64,000 nt of DNA from Actinomycetota bacterium (lineage in GTDB: Bacteria; Actinomycetota; Actinomycetes; Actinomycetales; Microbacteriaceae): positions 403,645 through 467,644 of the forward strand of contig JAIUPK010000001.1 of the NCBI GenBank assembly GCA_020160915.1, written 5' to 3'. The position numbers were made by a program, and so were the translations under genes. The notes beneath the pieces are model-generated. The model did not search any database and was not told where the DNA came from. It saw only the letters and a program-made list of their open reading frames with translations. This document shows positions 1-8,671 of the stretch, piece after piece (position 1 is the stretch's first letter; every line of letters begins with the position of its first letter).

Positions 1-2
1 AC

Positions 3-449
3 TGCCCCGGTGTCATCCCCGACGCCGCCGTGCAGTCAGCGCTCGGTATCGACGCCACGGTGCAGGCGTCGAGCGGTGGCGGCGGCTGGAGCCTCGAGGC
101 CGGTGCTCGTGAGAACTGGGGCGGGCCGCACTGCTACTGGGCCTTCCTCGACTCGGACGCGGGTGTGGGATCCCTCGCTACTCTTCCTGGTGGAGCGTGG
201 GCGTGGGATGAGGCCCGCACATTCCTGACTCTTCCATCCGTGCCGGAGGCGGTCACGATCGCCGGTCTGTCGGCCGACGACGAGGCGTGGCTGCGATGCG
301 CGCCCGGGGATGCCTACTGCCTCATCGACCTCGTCATCGGCGGAAACTGGGTCGAAGCATACGTGTGGCCCGACGACACGGGGTTCTCCATCGACCGCCG
401 CGCCGGCGCCCTGGCGATCGGCGAGGCCATCGTCGCCAGCCTCGGGTAG
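3..449 (+). CDS. C-terminal part of an unrecognised protein (cut by left edge)
   Basis: An open frame enters from the left edge and ends at TAG 447-449, so about 148 C-terminal residues are visible and the true start lies outside. The frame is open upstream of the first in-window start codon, which is why I treat it as partial. The visible protein is acidic and rich in Trp, Gly and Ala. It has two cysteines in settings typical of exported proteins (GGPHCYW and DAYCLIDL) that could form a disulphide. No catalytic motif or membrane segment is visible. Family A repeat sequence begins 11 bp after the stop codon. I do not recognise the family; a secreted or lipoprotein origin is only a guess. Confidence 0.6.
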   Translation, partial: CPGVIPDAAVQSALGIDATVQASSGGGGWSLEAGARENWGGPHCYWAFLDSDAGVGSLATLPGGAWAWDEARTFLTLPSVPEAVTIAGLSADDEAWLRCAPGDAYCLIDLVIGGNWVEAYVWPDDTGFSIDRRAGALAIGEAIVASLG

Positions 450-459
450 GTCGTCGAGC

Positions 460-490
460 GGTTTCGATACGGCCTACGGCCTACTCAACC
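460..490. repeat. Family A palindromic repeat, single unit
   Basis: An imperfect hairpin with arms GGTTTCGATAC and CTACTCAACC around GGCC-TAC-GGCC. It lies between the convergent ends of the first gene and htpX and could act as a bidirectional terminator-like structure. It belongs to the same family as the units at 1404, 18805, 26053, 29812, 60569 and 63472. Confidence 0.75.
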
Positions 491-498
491 AGCGGTTG

Positions 499-1380
499 CT
501 AGAAGCTGCTGCCGATCTTGCCGAGTCGCGCGATGCGTTCGGCGATCGGCGGGTGCGTCGAGAACAGACGTGCCATCGCGCCCGGCTTCGACGGGTCCGA
601 GATCCACATGTGGGCCATCGACGAGTTCTGACGCTGCATCGGACGGCCGTACTGCCCGAGCTTCTCGAGGGCGCTGGCAAGGGCATCCGGGTGGCGAGTG
701 GTGAACGCGCCCGTCGCATCCGCCAGGTACTCGCGCTGGCGGGAGATGGCCGCCTGCACGATCGCCGCGACGAGCGGCGCGACGATGAAGGCCGCGAGAC
801 CGAAGACCAGCACGATCGGGTTGCCGCCGCCATTGTTGTTGCCGCGGCCTCCGAAGAACGCGATGCGCAGCAGCATGTCGGCGATGAAGCCCACCGCCAC
901 GACGAGGCCGAAGACGATCATCGAGACCCGGATGTCGTAGTTCTGCACGTGCCCGATCTCGTGGGCCATGACGCCCTCGAGCTCCGAGTCATCCAGCAGC
1001 TCGAGGATGCCCGTGGTCGCCGCCACCGACGCGTGCTGCGGGTCACGCCCGGTCGCGAACGCGTTCGGCGCCGGGTCGTTGATGATGTACACCTTCGGCA
1101 TGGGGATGCCCGTGGTGATCGCCAGATTCTCGACGATGCGGTACAACCGCGGGTTGTCGGCCTTCTGGATCTCGTGGGCGCCACTGAGAGACAGCGCCTG
1201 TCGGCTGGCGGCGAAGTACTGGATCACCGCGTAGCCGGTCGCGATCACGAGGGTGATCACGACGATCGTCCAGTCACGGTAGATGTACGCCGCGAGCGCG
1301 GCGAGCCCACCGATGATCAGGATGAACAACAGGATGATGAACACCGTGTTGCGCTTGTTCTTCGCTATGGCGCGGTACAT
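499..1380 (-). CDS. htpX: HtpX family membrane zinc metalloprotease (M48)
   Basis: This 293-residue protein has the usual HtpX length and layout. Two N-terminal membrane segments (about 13-33 and 36-57) are followed by the zinc motif HEIGH at residues 140-144. Two more hydrophobic segments (about 152-175 and 187-212) precede the third zinc ligand, Glu217 in REYLAD. The family degrades misfolded membrane proteins as part of envelope quality control, with the active site facing the cytoplasm. It lies 70 bp downstream of lemA on the same strand, an arrangement common in bacteria, and a family A repeat sits in that gap. The ATG at 1380 gives the canonical N-terminus. Function is assigned from motifs; nothing looks broken. 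Confidence 0.93.
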   Translation of the reverse strand: MYRAIAKNKRNTVFIILLFILIIGGLAALAAYIYRDWTIVVITLVIATGYAVIQYFAASRQALSLSGAHEIQKADNPRLYRIVENLAITTGIPMPKVYIINDPAPNAFATGRDPQHASVAATTGILELLDDSELEGVMAHEIGHVQNYDIRVSMIVFGLVVAVGFIADMLLRIAFFGGRGNNNGGGNPIVLVFGLAAFIVAPLVAAIVQAAISRQREYLADATGAFTTRHPDALASALEKLGQYGRPMQRQNSSMAHMWISDPSKPGAMARLFSTHPPIAERIARLGKIGSSF

Positions 1381-1403
1381 CTAGCTCCTGGCTCCAAGTA
1401 CTC

Positions 1404-1436
1404 GGTTTCGATACGCGGCTTCGCCGCTACTCAACC
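1404..1436. repeat. Family A palindromic repeat, between lemA and htpX
   Basis: This 33-bp unit starts GGTTTCGATACGCGGC and ends GCCGCTACTCAACC around a TTC loop, making a strong imperfect hairpin. It lies within the presumed lemA-htpX transcript and may adjust downstream expression or mRNA stability. Confidence 0.8.
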
Positions 1437-1450
1437 AGCGATGGCGGGAA

Positions 1451-2017
1451 TCAGAATTGTACGCGGGGCGGCTCTGCAATAGCTGCGGAGTCGCTGACCT
1501 CGAAGAACTCGCGCTCGGTGAAGCCGAGGCCGCGCACGAAGAGCGTGTTCGGGAACACCTTGATCTTCGTGTTCAGCTCGCGCACGCCACCGTTGTAGAA
1601 GCGACGGCTGGCCTGGATCTTGTCCTCGGTGTCGACCAGCTCACCCTGCAGCTGCAGGTAGTTCTGGTTGGCCTGAAGCTGCGGGTACGCCTCGGCGACC
1701 GCGAAGATCGACTTGAGGGCGGTCTGCATGTGGTTCTCGGCGGCCGCGGCATCCACGGGGCCCTGGGCACTGAGCGTCTCGGCGCGCGCCTTCGTGACGT
1801 TCTCGAAGACGGCCTTCTCGTGGGCCGCGTAGCCCTTGACGGCCTCGATGAGGTTCGGGATGAGGTCCGCGCGGCGCTTGAGCTGCACCGTGATGTCGCT
1901 CCACGCCTCGTCGACGCGCACGTTGAGCGTCACGAGACCGTTGTAGGTCGACCAGAGGTAGATCCCGACAATGACGACGAGCAGGACGATGACGCCGATG
2001 ACGATGAGGATTTCCAT
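1451..2017 (-). CDS. lemA: LemA family protein
   Basis: A 188-residue protein with a single N-terminal membrane segment (about 3-24), followed by the helical LemA domain. Recognisable stretches are YNGLVTLNVRVDEAWSDI and LKRRADLIPNLIEAVKGYA (from about residue 46), and later ENQ/NYLQLQGELVDTEDKI-like sequence. The family is a membrane-anchored helical bundle with its N-terminus outside. Its molecular role is not settled, but it is often encoded next to HtpX, as here. The short N-terminus before the membrane helix supports the ATG at 2017. It is 26 bp downstream of the stop of the beta-glucosidase gene, so it may have its own promoter or be read through. Confidence 0.93.
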   Translation of the reverse strand: MEILIVIGVIVLLVVIVGIYLWSTYNGLVTLNVRVDEAWSDITVQLKRRADLIPNLIEAVKGYAAHEKAVFENVTKARAETLSAQGPVDAAAAENHMQTALKSIFAVAEAYPQLQANQNYLQLQGELVDTEDKIQASRRFYNGGVRELNTKIKVFPNTLFVRGLGFTEREFFEVSDSAAIAEPPRVQF

Positions 2018-2043
2018 ACCGGCAACTATAGGGGAGCTTTATG

Positions 2044-3468
2044 TCAGGAGGAACGGGATGCGATGAGCTGCTGAAGCCAGCGGTATGACCGCTTCGGGGT
2101 GCGTTCGAGGGTCTCGAAGTCGACTCGCACCAAACCGAATCTCTCGCCGAAGCCGGCGGCCCACTCCCAGTTGTCCATGAGCGTCCAGGCGAAGTACCCG
2201 CGCAGGTCGAGTCCTGGCACCGACGCGAAGGCGACAGCGAGGTGCTCGGCGAGGTAACTCGCGCGGTCCGCGTCATCCACCGACCCGTCGGCGGCGACCA
2301 CATCGTCGAAGCTCGCGCCACCCTCGGTGATGTAGACGGGTGGCAGCACACCGGCGTAGCGCTCGGCGTAGTCCTTGAGGGTGACCTCCAGGTACTCGGG
2401 CGCGATCGACCAGCCGAAGCCGGTGGTGGGGAACTCGGGGAATGACGCCAGATGGAACGGCAGCCCACGGAGGCCCGGTGCCGGCGTGCCATCGGGGCTG
2501 CGGTCATCGGCGGGCGGACCCGCCGCGATGCGGGTGGGCGCGTAGTAGTTGAGCCCGTAGAAGTCGAGCGGCTGGTGGATCGTCTTCAGGTCGTCGGAGT
2601 CGACCTCGATGAGCGGCTTGAACAGCTTGCGCGCGAGGAACGGGAACTTCGGGTAGTGACCGAGCAGCACCGGGTCGGCGAAGATGCGGTTGTGCACTAG
2701 GTCGAACACCTCGGCGTAGCCGCGGGTCGTGAAGTTGTCCTTGGCGGGCACCACAGGCGAGTGGATGTTGGTGATGCCGATGCCGCCCGTCACGTTCTCC
2801 GAGCGCAGCGCCTGCACGGCGAGGCCGTGGCCGAGCAGCTGGTGGTGCACCGCGGGCAGCGAGTCGAACATGAGCGTCGCGCCCGGCGCGTGCACGCCGA
2901 GGGCGTAGCCGTTGAGGGTGACGCTCGTGGGTTCGTTGAGGGTGATCCACTTGTCGACGCGGTCACCGAAGGCCTGCGCCGCGAGCAGGGCGTAGTCGGC
3001 GAAACGCGATGCTGTGTCGCGCGTCATCCAGCCGCCCTTGTGCTGCAGGGGCTCGGGCATGTCCCAGTGGAAGAGCGTCGCGACCGGGCTGATGCCGGCG
3101 GCGAGCAGCTCGTCGATCAGTCGGTCGTAGAACGCGATGCCGGCCTTGTTGGCTGGTCCCGTGCCGCCGGGCTGGATGCGCGGCCACGCCAGCGAGAACC
3201 GGTACGCGTCGACGCCCAGCTCCTTCATGAGCGCGACGTCTTCGCGATAGCGGTGGTAGTGGTCGTCGGTCACCGACGCATCGGACCCGTCGGCGATGCG
3301 GCCGGGCTGGGCCATGAAGGTGTCCCACGTCGATGGACCTCGGCCGTCTTCGCGCACGGCGCCCTCGACCTGGAAGGCGGCCGTCGCCACGCCCATCGTG
3401 AAGCCCGCGGGCATCTGCGCGGCCAGCCCCGCCGGGTCGTGCAGCCACTCGCTGCGGTAGTCGCTCAT
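2044..3468 (-). CDS. Glycoside hydrolase family 1 beta-glucosidase
   Basis: A 474-residue cytoplasmic GH1 enzyme of normal length and without a signal peptide. The acid/base motif TLNEP is at residues 176-180 (Glu179) and the nucleophile motif ITEGG at 380-384 (Glu382). The N-terminal GVATAAFQVEGA signature and the C-terminal FAWTLMDNWEW sequence are also present. It would hydrolyse imported beta-glucosides or related aryl/alkyl glycosides. Its ATG overlaps the stop of the upstream FAD enzyme by 4 bp (ATGA), making it the last gene of a TetR-MFS-aldolase-oxidase-glucosidase run. The exact sugar (beta-glucoside, fucoside or galactoside) cannot be read from sequence. No truncation is seen. Confidence 0.92.
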   Translation of the reverse strand: MSDYRSEWLHDPAGLAAQMPAGFTMGVATAAFQVEGAVREDGRGPSTWDTFMAQPGRIADGSDASVTDDHYHRYREDVALMKELGVDAYRFSLAWPRIQPGGTGPANKAGIAFYDRLIDELLAAGISPVATLFHWDMPEPLQHKGGWMTRDTASRFADYALLAAQAFGDRVDKWITLNEPTSVTLNGYALGVHAPGATLMFDSLPAVHHQLLGHGLAVQALRSENVTGGIGITNIHSPVVPAKDNFTTRGYAEVFDLVHNRIFADPVLLGHYPKFPFLARKLFKPLIEVDSDDLKTIHQPLDFYGLNYYAPTRIAAGPPADDRSPDGTPAPGLRGLPFHLASFPEFPTTGFGWSIAPEYLEVTLKDYAERYAGVLPPVYITEGGASFDDVVAADGSVDDADRASYLAEHLAVAFASVPGLDLRGYFAWTLMDNWEWAAGFGERFGLVRVDFETLERTPKRSYRWLQQLIASRSS

Positions 3469-4808
3469 TCCCCGAGCACTCGGGTGAGGTACTCGTTGCC
3501 GAACAGGCGGTCGGGGTCGAGCCTGTCGCGCACTGCCACGAACTCGTCGAAGCGCGGGTAGGCGGGGCGCAGATCCTCGGCAGTGCGACGGTGCATCTTG
3601 CCCCAGTGCGGGCGGCCGTCATGGGCGCGCATGATCGACTCGACGGCGCCGAAGTACTCCCGCTCGTCTTCGCGGAAGAACCGGTGCACGGCGATGTAGC
3701 CGGTCGCGCGGCCCGAGGCCGTCGAGAGCATCAGATCGTCGGGGGCCGACGACCGCACCTCGATCGGGAAGGAGATGTTCCAGCCGCGGTCGGCGATCAG
3801 CGCTCGCACCTCGGCGACGGCTGCGGGCACCTGCTCGACCGGGATCGCGTACTCCATCTCCTTGAACCGCACGGTGCGATTGGTGGTGAAGACGTTCGGG
3901 GAGAAGTCGGTGAACTCGCGATTGCCCGAGAGCTTGACCGCGAGGCGGTTGATGGGCGGGATGGTTCCCGGCGCGAGATGGCCGAGGTTCACAATGCCGC
4001 GGTACAGGCCGTTGGCCATGAACTCGTCGTCGAACCATCCGGAGAATGCCCCGAGCGGATGCCGCGGCGCATCCCCCGGCAACCGGGTGTTGGTCTTCGT
4101 CAGCGCGGTCTCGGTGTGGGGCCACACGTAGAACTCGAAGTGGTCGTGGCTCGCGATGCGCTCCGACCACTCGGCGAGCACGGTCTCGAGCGGCTCGGGC
4201 CGTTCCACGGCATGGAGCACGAAGGTGGGCACGCACTCGATCGTCAGGTCGACGACGACGCCGAGCGCACCGAGGCCGAGCACGGCGGCGGGCAGCAGTT
4301 CGGGGTTCTCGGTCTCGTTGACCCTCAGTACCTCTCCGGCTGCGGTGACGAGTGTGACCGCGCGGATCTGCGTCGCCAGACCACCGAACGCGGACCCGGT
4401 GCCGTGCGTACCCGTGGCGGTCGCGCCGGAGATGGTCTGACGATCGATGTCGCCCATGTTGGCGAGCGCGAGGCCGTGCGGCTGCAGCAGCGCGGGCAGC
4501 TGGTAGAGGTTGGTGCCGGCACCGAGGGTCACTCGGTTGCCGTCGACCCCGAGCACGCCATCGATCGCGGAGAGATCGACCTGCACACCGGTGGTCGCGC
4601 CGATGGCGGTGAAGCTGTGGCCGGCGCCGATCGGCTTGACCGTGAGGCCCTCATCACGAGCGAACGCGACAGTCTCGATGACCTCGTCGACGGATGCCAC
4701 GGTCGCAACGTACCGCGGATGCGCGCTCTCCGAGCGCCCCCAGTTGCGCCACCGGCCGCCGGGCTCAAGCACTCCCCCGCGTACCAGCGGTGACCGCACT
4801 TCACTCAC
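3465..4808 (-). CDS. FAD-linked aldonolactone/alditol oxidase (D-arabinono-1,4-lactone oxidase-like)
   Basis: A 447-residue VAO-type flavoprotein. The FAD-binding half shows GAGHSFTAIG from residue 61 and GDIDRQTISGATATGTHGTG further on. The C-terminal ALO domain ends with HWGK at 401-404, followed by YPRFDEFVAVRDRLDPDRLFGNEYL, the typical family ending. Relatives oxidise aldonolactones or alditols using O2. The start is GTG, overlapping the stop of the upstream aldolase/racemase-like gene by 4 bp (GTGA), so the two are probably translationally coupled. There is no signal peptide or membrane helix. The substrate is unknown; operon context with a glycosidase and a sugar-type MFS suggests a sugar or polyol derivative. 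Xylitol/sorbitol oxidase activity is an alternative. Confidence 0.85.
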   Translation of the reverse strand: MSEVRSPLVRGGVLEPGGRWRNWGRSESAHPRYVATVASVDEVIETVAFARDEGLTVKPIGAGHSFTAIGATTGVQVDLSAIDGVLGVDGNRVTLGAGTNLYQLPALLQPHGLALANMGDIDRQTISGATATGTHGTGSAFGGLATQIRAVTLVTAAGEVLRVNETENPELLPAAVLGLGALGVVVDLTIECVPTFVLHAVERPEPLETVLAEWSERIASHDHFEFYVWPHTETALTKTNTRLPGDAPRHPLGAFSGWFDDEFMANGLYRGIVNLGHLAPGTIPPINRLAVKLSGNREFTDFSPNVFTTNRTVRFKEMEYAIPVEQVPAAVAEVRALIADRGWNISFPIEVRSSAPDDLMLSTASGRATGYIAVHRFFREDEREYFGAVESIMRAHDGRPHWGKMHRRTAEDLRPAYPRFDEFVAVRDRLDPDRLFGNEYLTRVLGE

Positions 4809-6034
4809 AGGAACGCCTTCCCCTCACCGCGATACGTCAGCATGGTGTCTACGATACGGTCGCCGTCGACCAGAGCGAACTCATTGACGTGTTCGCTCAG
4901 CTCGCCAGCCTTGGTGTGACGGAGCCAGACGCGGTCCCCGGGGGCCAGTGCGGCGGCCGCGGCACCCTTCAGCGGTGACTGCACCTCACCGGCGCCCTCG
5001 CGCGCGATGAAGCTCAGGCCCTCGGGCCAGGCGAGTTGCGGCATCCGGTCGGGGGCTGGCGGGCCGGATGCGATCCAGCCGCCACCGAGCAGCGTCGCCA
5101 TCTCCGGGGTCGGCTTGCGCACCACCGAGAGCGCGAACGCGGCGGCCGGAGCCGGACTGAAATGGCTGTACCCGTCGAAGAGGTGGGGACCGAACAGCCC
5201 GCTGCCTGCCGCGATCTCGGTGATCGACGGGTCGGACGAGGTGCGCTCGAGCGAGCCGGTTCCTCCGCCGTTGACGAACTCGAGATCGGTGAGGTTGCGT
5301 ACCGCCTCGACAACGCCGGAGCGCCGCTCCAGCAGTTCGGCGAAGGAGCTGCGCTGCATCCAGTCGACCAAGCGACCGCGCACCTTCTTGCCGGGCGGGC
5401 GATTGACGACGCCGGCGATCTGCGCTTCGTAGCTCATGATGCCGACGAGCTTGAAGCCCGGCCGCGACACGATCTCGGAGGCGAGCAACAACGCCTGCTC
5501 CCGAGTGCGGATCGGCGAGCGGAAGACGCCGGTGAAGCCGATCGTCTTGGAGTCCCAGGATGCGTCGAGCTCGAGGCAGACGCGGATGCGCTCGCGGGCA
5601 CTCGGGGCGATCACCGCGTCGATCAGGTCGAGTTGCGCGACCGAGTCGACCATGACCGTGACCCGCCTGGCCAGCGTCTCGGACGTCGCCAGAGTGCGCA
5701 GCGCGTCGCGGTCGGCGGTCGGGTAGCCGACCACGATGTCATCGATGGTCTCGGCGAGCCAGAGGGCTTCGGCGAGCGTGTAGGCGAGCACGCCGTGGTA
5801 GCCGGGCAGGGTGAGCACGCTCTCGATGACGCCGCGCACCCGCACCGACTTGCTGGCCACGCGAATCGTCCTGCCGTTGGCGCGCGCGAGCATGTCGTGA
5901 GCGTTGTGGGCGAGGGCGGGGACCGAGACCGCGGCGTACGGCGGATCCAGTGCTTCGGTCGCCCGGCTCAGGGCTGGCCAGTACTGGTCGGGCGTGGTCC
6001 ACGGCTGGGTGGTGGGCTTGTCGAGGGCGATCAC
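4805..6034 (-). CDS. PLP-dependent amino acid aldolase/alanine racemase N-domain protein
   Basis: A protein of about 409 residues with a fold-type III PLP domain. The strand-Lys motif RVASKSVR (Lys62) fits the Schiff-base lysine, and FVNGGGTGS and AGSGLFGP-like sequences later match phosphate-binding segments. In actinobacteria such proteins are annotated as amino acid deaminase/aldolase or D-threonine aldolase-like and often sit next to an ALO-type oxidase, as here. The open frame extends far upstream, but I place the start at GTG 6034-6032, which overlaps the MFS stop by 4 bp (GTGA). This matches the overlap pattern of the whole operon and gives a sensible N-terminus. The exact reaction is not determined. 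Confidence 0.8.
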   Translation of the reverse strand: MIALDKPTTQPWTTPDQYWPALSRATEALDPPYAAVSVPALAHNAHDMLARANGRTIRVASKSVRVRGVIESVLTLPGYHGVLAYTLAEALWLAETIDDIVVGYPTADRDALRTLATSETLARRVTVMVDSVAQLDLIDAVIAPSARERIRVCLELDASWDSKTIGFTGVFRSPIRTREQALLLASEIVSRPGFKLVGIMSYEAQIAGVVNRPPGKKVRGRLVDWMQRSSFAELLERRSGVVEAVRNLTDLEFVNGGGTGSLERTSSDPSITEIAAGSGLFGPHLFDGYSHFSPAPAAAFALSVVRKPTPEMATLLGGGWIASGPPAPDRMPQLAWPEGLSFIAREGAGEVQSPLKGAAAAALAPGDRVWLRHTKAGELSEHVNEFALVDGDRIVDTMLTYRGEGKAFL

Positions 6035-7293
6035 TTGACGCTCCGGATCGGAAGTACGGCGACGGCTCCGAGCAGGGCCGCGATGGCGGAGAGGATGAAG
6101 AGTCCCTGGAAGCCCGCGAGCAGGGCGACGATGAACGCGCCGAGCAGCGGCGCCATCGCCTGCGGCACGGCCGTGGCGATGTTCATGATGCCGAGGTCCT
6201 TGCCGCGCGTGTGCGGGTCGGGCAGCACCTGCGTGGCGAGGGCCTGGTCGACGGAGAGGAAGCAGCCGTAGCCGAGTCCGAGCATCCCGGCGGCGATGAA
6301 TGCCACGGTGAGGTCGGGCACGAAGGCCAGCAGGAGGGCCGCGGCACCCTGCAGCGCGGCGGCCACGAACACGAAGACCTTGCGGCGCCCGAGGCGGTCG
6401 CTGAGCTTGCCGAGCACGAGCGAGGCGAGAATCACGAACACCATGTAGACGAGTGTCAGCAGGATGAGCGTGGTCTCGGCATCGTCGACCTTCAGCCCGT
6501 ACTGCAGGAACTGGAACAGCAGCGCGGTGCCGAACGCGTTGCCGAAGTTGACGAGAATGCGGCTGAGCAGCGTCCAGCCGAAGTCGGGGTAGCGGCGCGG
6601 GCTGATCCAGAAGCCCTCGATGAACGCGGCGAACGTGAGCTTGGAGGCGGACGGCAGTACGGCGTCGGGCACCCGCAGCAGGAATGGCAGCACCAGCACG
6701 AGAAGCAGCACCGCGACGGCGGCGTAGCCGAGGAACTGGCCGAGCTCGAGGCCGACGACGAGCGCCAGACCGAGGATGGTGCCGATCGCCTGCGGCGCCG
6801 AGATCCAGCCCGAGACGTACCCGCGCTGGTTCACCGGAACCTGGTCGGAGATGCTCGCGGTGAGGGCGGCCGTGAGCACGCAAAAGCCGGTGAGGGCGAG
6901 CGCCCAGAAGACGCCGACTCCGACGATCGACTCCTGGAGGCCGAGCACGAACAGCGAGGCGGCGAACAGGAGGGCTCCGGCCGCGATCCATGGACGACGG
7001 CGGCCGAAGCGGCTCGTGGTGCGGTCGGAGAGCGCACCGGTCAGAGGATAGGCGATGAGGGCGCACAGGCCCGCGATGCCCGAGATGATGCCGAATGCCA
7101 CAACGTTATCGACCCAGTAGGTGGCGCCGAGCTGGGCCTCGATCTGCACGGGCAGCAGCAACTGCACGGGCGTGAGCTGGGCCATCCAGATGCCGAGCCA
7201 GGCGGTGGCGAACAGGGCGATCCAGCCGCCCGTCACGGCGCGCGTCGGCTCCGCGAATGGCGCGGGAGCCGCAGTGGTCGTGGTGTCGGTCAT
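6031..7293 (-). CDS. MFS transporter, probably for sugars/glycosides
   Basis: About 420 residues with the twelve hydrophobic segments of a major facilitator. The cytoplasmic loop SDRTTSRFGRRRPWI after helix 2 and the matching loop SDRLGRRKV in the second half are typical of SLC45/GPH-like sugar transporters. The chosen ATG at 7293 overlaps the tetR stop by 4 bp (ATGA) and leaves a 25-residue cytoplasmic tail before helix 1. A much longer open frame exists upstream, but it runs through tetR in another frame and is not coding. Co-transcription with a GH1 beta-glucosidase suggests uptake of the glycoside that the enzyme cleaves. The substrate is inferred from context only. Confidence 0.87.
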   Translation of the reverse strand: MTDTTTTAAPAPFAEPTRAVTGGWIALFATAWLGIWMAQLTPVQLLLPVQIEAQLGATYWVDNVVAFGIISGIAGLCALIAYPLTGALSDRTTSRFGRRRPWIAAGALLFAASLFVLGLQESIVGVGVFWALALTGFCVLTAALTASISDQVPVNQRGYVSGWISAPQAIGTILGLALVVGLELGQFLGYAAVAVLLLVLVLPFLLRVPDAVLPSASKLTFAAFIEGFWISPRRYPDFGWTLLSRILVNFGNAFGTALLFQFLQYGLKVDDAETTLILLTLVYMVFVILASLVLGKLSDRLGRRKVFVFVAAALQGAAALLLAFVPDLTVAFIAAGMLGLGYGCFLSVDQALATQVLPDPHTRGKDLGIMNIATAVPQAMAPLLGAFIVALLAGFQGLFILSAIAALLGAVAVLPIRSVK

Positions 7294-7928
7294 CGTGCTG
7301 ACTCCTGGGTTGCGATGTGGTTGGGCTGTGCGTGGGCGGGCTGTGCGAGGGCGGCGAGGGATGTCGCTGCGAGATCCAGTACGCGGGCGGCGGCCGCGGC
7401 ATCCCGGTCGGCCAACCAGGCCTGGGACACCCCACCGGTGGTGATGATGAGCGCGCGAGCCACATCGTCGATCGGCACCGACCAGGTGACGCCTGCCGCG
7501 GCGGCGCCCTCGGTGAGCAGTTCGATCGCTGTCGCGCGATAGCGCTCGTGCTGCTCGCGCGCGAGGTGCTCGAGGCCGGGAGTGCGCAGGGCGTAGAGCA
7601 TGAGCTCCTGCAGCACCTGCTCGTGGAAGGGGTCGGCCATCACGTAGTCGAGGAACGCACCGAGACCGGCGCGCAGCGAGGTGCGGATGTCGGTGCCCGG
7701 TCGAAGCGCAGCGAACGAAGCCATCGACTCGGCGTCGACCACGTAGGCGACCAGTTCGCGCATCATCTCGTCGTGCGAGCGGAACGCGTAGTGGAAGCTG
7801 GCGAGCGACATGCCCGCCTCCGCGACGATCGCGCGGGTCGTGGCACCGGAGACACCGTGATTCGCGATGACGCGCAGCGCGGCCTGCACGAGCAGGGCAC
7901 GGCGCTGGTCGGCGGGGATGCGGTTCAT
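7290..7928 (-). CDS. TetR family transcriptional regulator
   Basis: A 212-residue regulator with an N-terminal TetR helix-turn-helix (about residues 10-55, including VIANHGVSGATTRAIVAEAGMSLASFHYAF) and a helical ligand-binding C-terminal domain. The ATG at 7928 follows a clear ribosome-binding site (AGGAG, about 7 nt upstream). A longer reading to 8129 would add a Pro/Arg-rich stretch unlike the family. It is the first gene of a five-gene run in which every junction overlaps by 4 bp. It therefore probably represses its own transporter/catabolic operon until a ligand, perhaps a glycoside or sugar-acid derivative, binds. Confidence 0.9.
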   Translation of the reverse strand: MNRIPADQRRALLVQAALRVIANHGVSGATTRAIVAEAGMSLASFHYAFRSHDEMMRELVAYVVDAESMASFAALRPGTDIRTSLRAGLGAFLDYVMADPFHEQVLQELMLYALRTPGLEHLAREQHERYRATAIELLTEGAAAAGVTWSVPIDDVARALIITTGGVSQAWLADRDAAAAARVLDLAATSLAALAQPAHAQPNHIATQESAR

Positions 7929-8071
7929 GGCGGGCTCCTGCTGGTGTGGGATTCGGCGTTGCTGCCAATAGTGGGTCAACTGTCCCAGACGAGCGTCCCG
8001 ATTGCAAGAGGCGTGTGGTGGTGACGTTGACAGCGGTGAGTTGACGTCAGCGGGACTCGTGCAAAGCGGGG
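7929..8071. promoter_or_regulatory. Upstream region of the tetR-glycoside operon with two inverted repeats
   Basis: Two dyads are visible. At 7972-7987 the minus strand reads TGGGACAGTTGACCCA, an inverted repeat with 6 of 8 pairs that contains a possible -35-like TTGACC. At 8022-8049 a hyphenated repeat has outer arms TGACGT/ACGTCA. Either could be the TetR operator. No convincing -10 hexamer is seen, so the promoter position is uncertain. Confidence 0.35.
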
Positions 8072-8608
8072 CTACGGTCGCCGGTCTCGCATCGTCGCCA
8101 CGAGACGCTCGGTCTCCGGGCCGGTCCAATCTGAGCCACGCGACCGAATGGGCGTGAACGAGAAGCCGGGATGCCCCTCGGCTCCCGTGACCTGGACGGT
8201 ACCTGTCGAACCGTCATCGGGAGTCGAACGGGCGATGGTGGCAATCTGCGACCACTCGAACTCAATCGTGCGACTCCTGTCTCGCACCTGAAGGCCTGCA
8301 TCGTGGGTGACGATGACGACCAACTCCTCCTTGTACGGGGAGCCGAGAACGGCGATCGCCACGACTGCTGTTGGTTCGTCCCGGATGACCTTGCGGGCCA
8401 AGGACCGCGCCCAACTCCCTCCGAGAACAGAGACCACTACATACAGCACCGCGGCGGCCGCCCATAGGAGCAGGGCAACGCCCGCGATCGCGCGGAGCTC
8501 CGGTGTGTCGGCGGCATCCGCGGCGAGTTGCAGGAGCGGCAGTCCAACAATGCCCACGGCAACGAGCGCAATGGGACCCATTGGGACTCGCATGACTCCG
8601 GATGCCAT
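8072..8608 (-). CDS. Hypothetical two-helix membrane protein
   Basis: A 178-residue protein with two adjacent hydrophobic helices (about residues 10-32 and 39-63), followed by a soluble C-terminal domain of about 100 residues rich in beta-strand-like sequence (AVVAIAVLGSPYKEELVVIVTHDAGLQV...RTIEFEWSQIATIARS). This layout resembles small PH-like (bPH2-type) membrane proteins, but I cannot confirm that family. It is transcribed divergently from the hydrolase at 8672, with about 63 bp between the two starts. The function is unknown. Confidence 0.7.
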   Translation of the reverse strand: MASGVMRVPMGPIALVAVGIVGLPLLQLAADAADTPELRAIAGVALLLWAAAAVLYVVVSVLGGSWARSLARKVIRDEPTAVVAIAVLGSPYKEELVVIVTHDAGLQVRDRSRTIEFEWSQIATIARSTPDDGSTGTVQVTGAEGHPGFSFTPIRSRGSDWTGPETERLVATMRDRRP

Positions 8609-8671
8609 GCGGCGATCCTATGGCCGTCGATGGCCGGAGCGTCTGTCAGTGCCGCAACATACCATCACCCC

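Noticed and set aside
4805-7066. A 753-residue aldolase fusion protein, and similar long N-terminal extensions of MFS, tetR, pstA, sortase-fold and CMD genes
   Set aside because: The extensions run through neighbouring genes in another frame. Starts with 4-bp overlaps or ribosome-binding sites give normal protein lengths.
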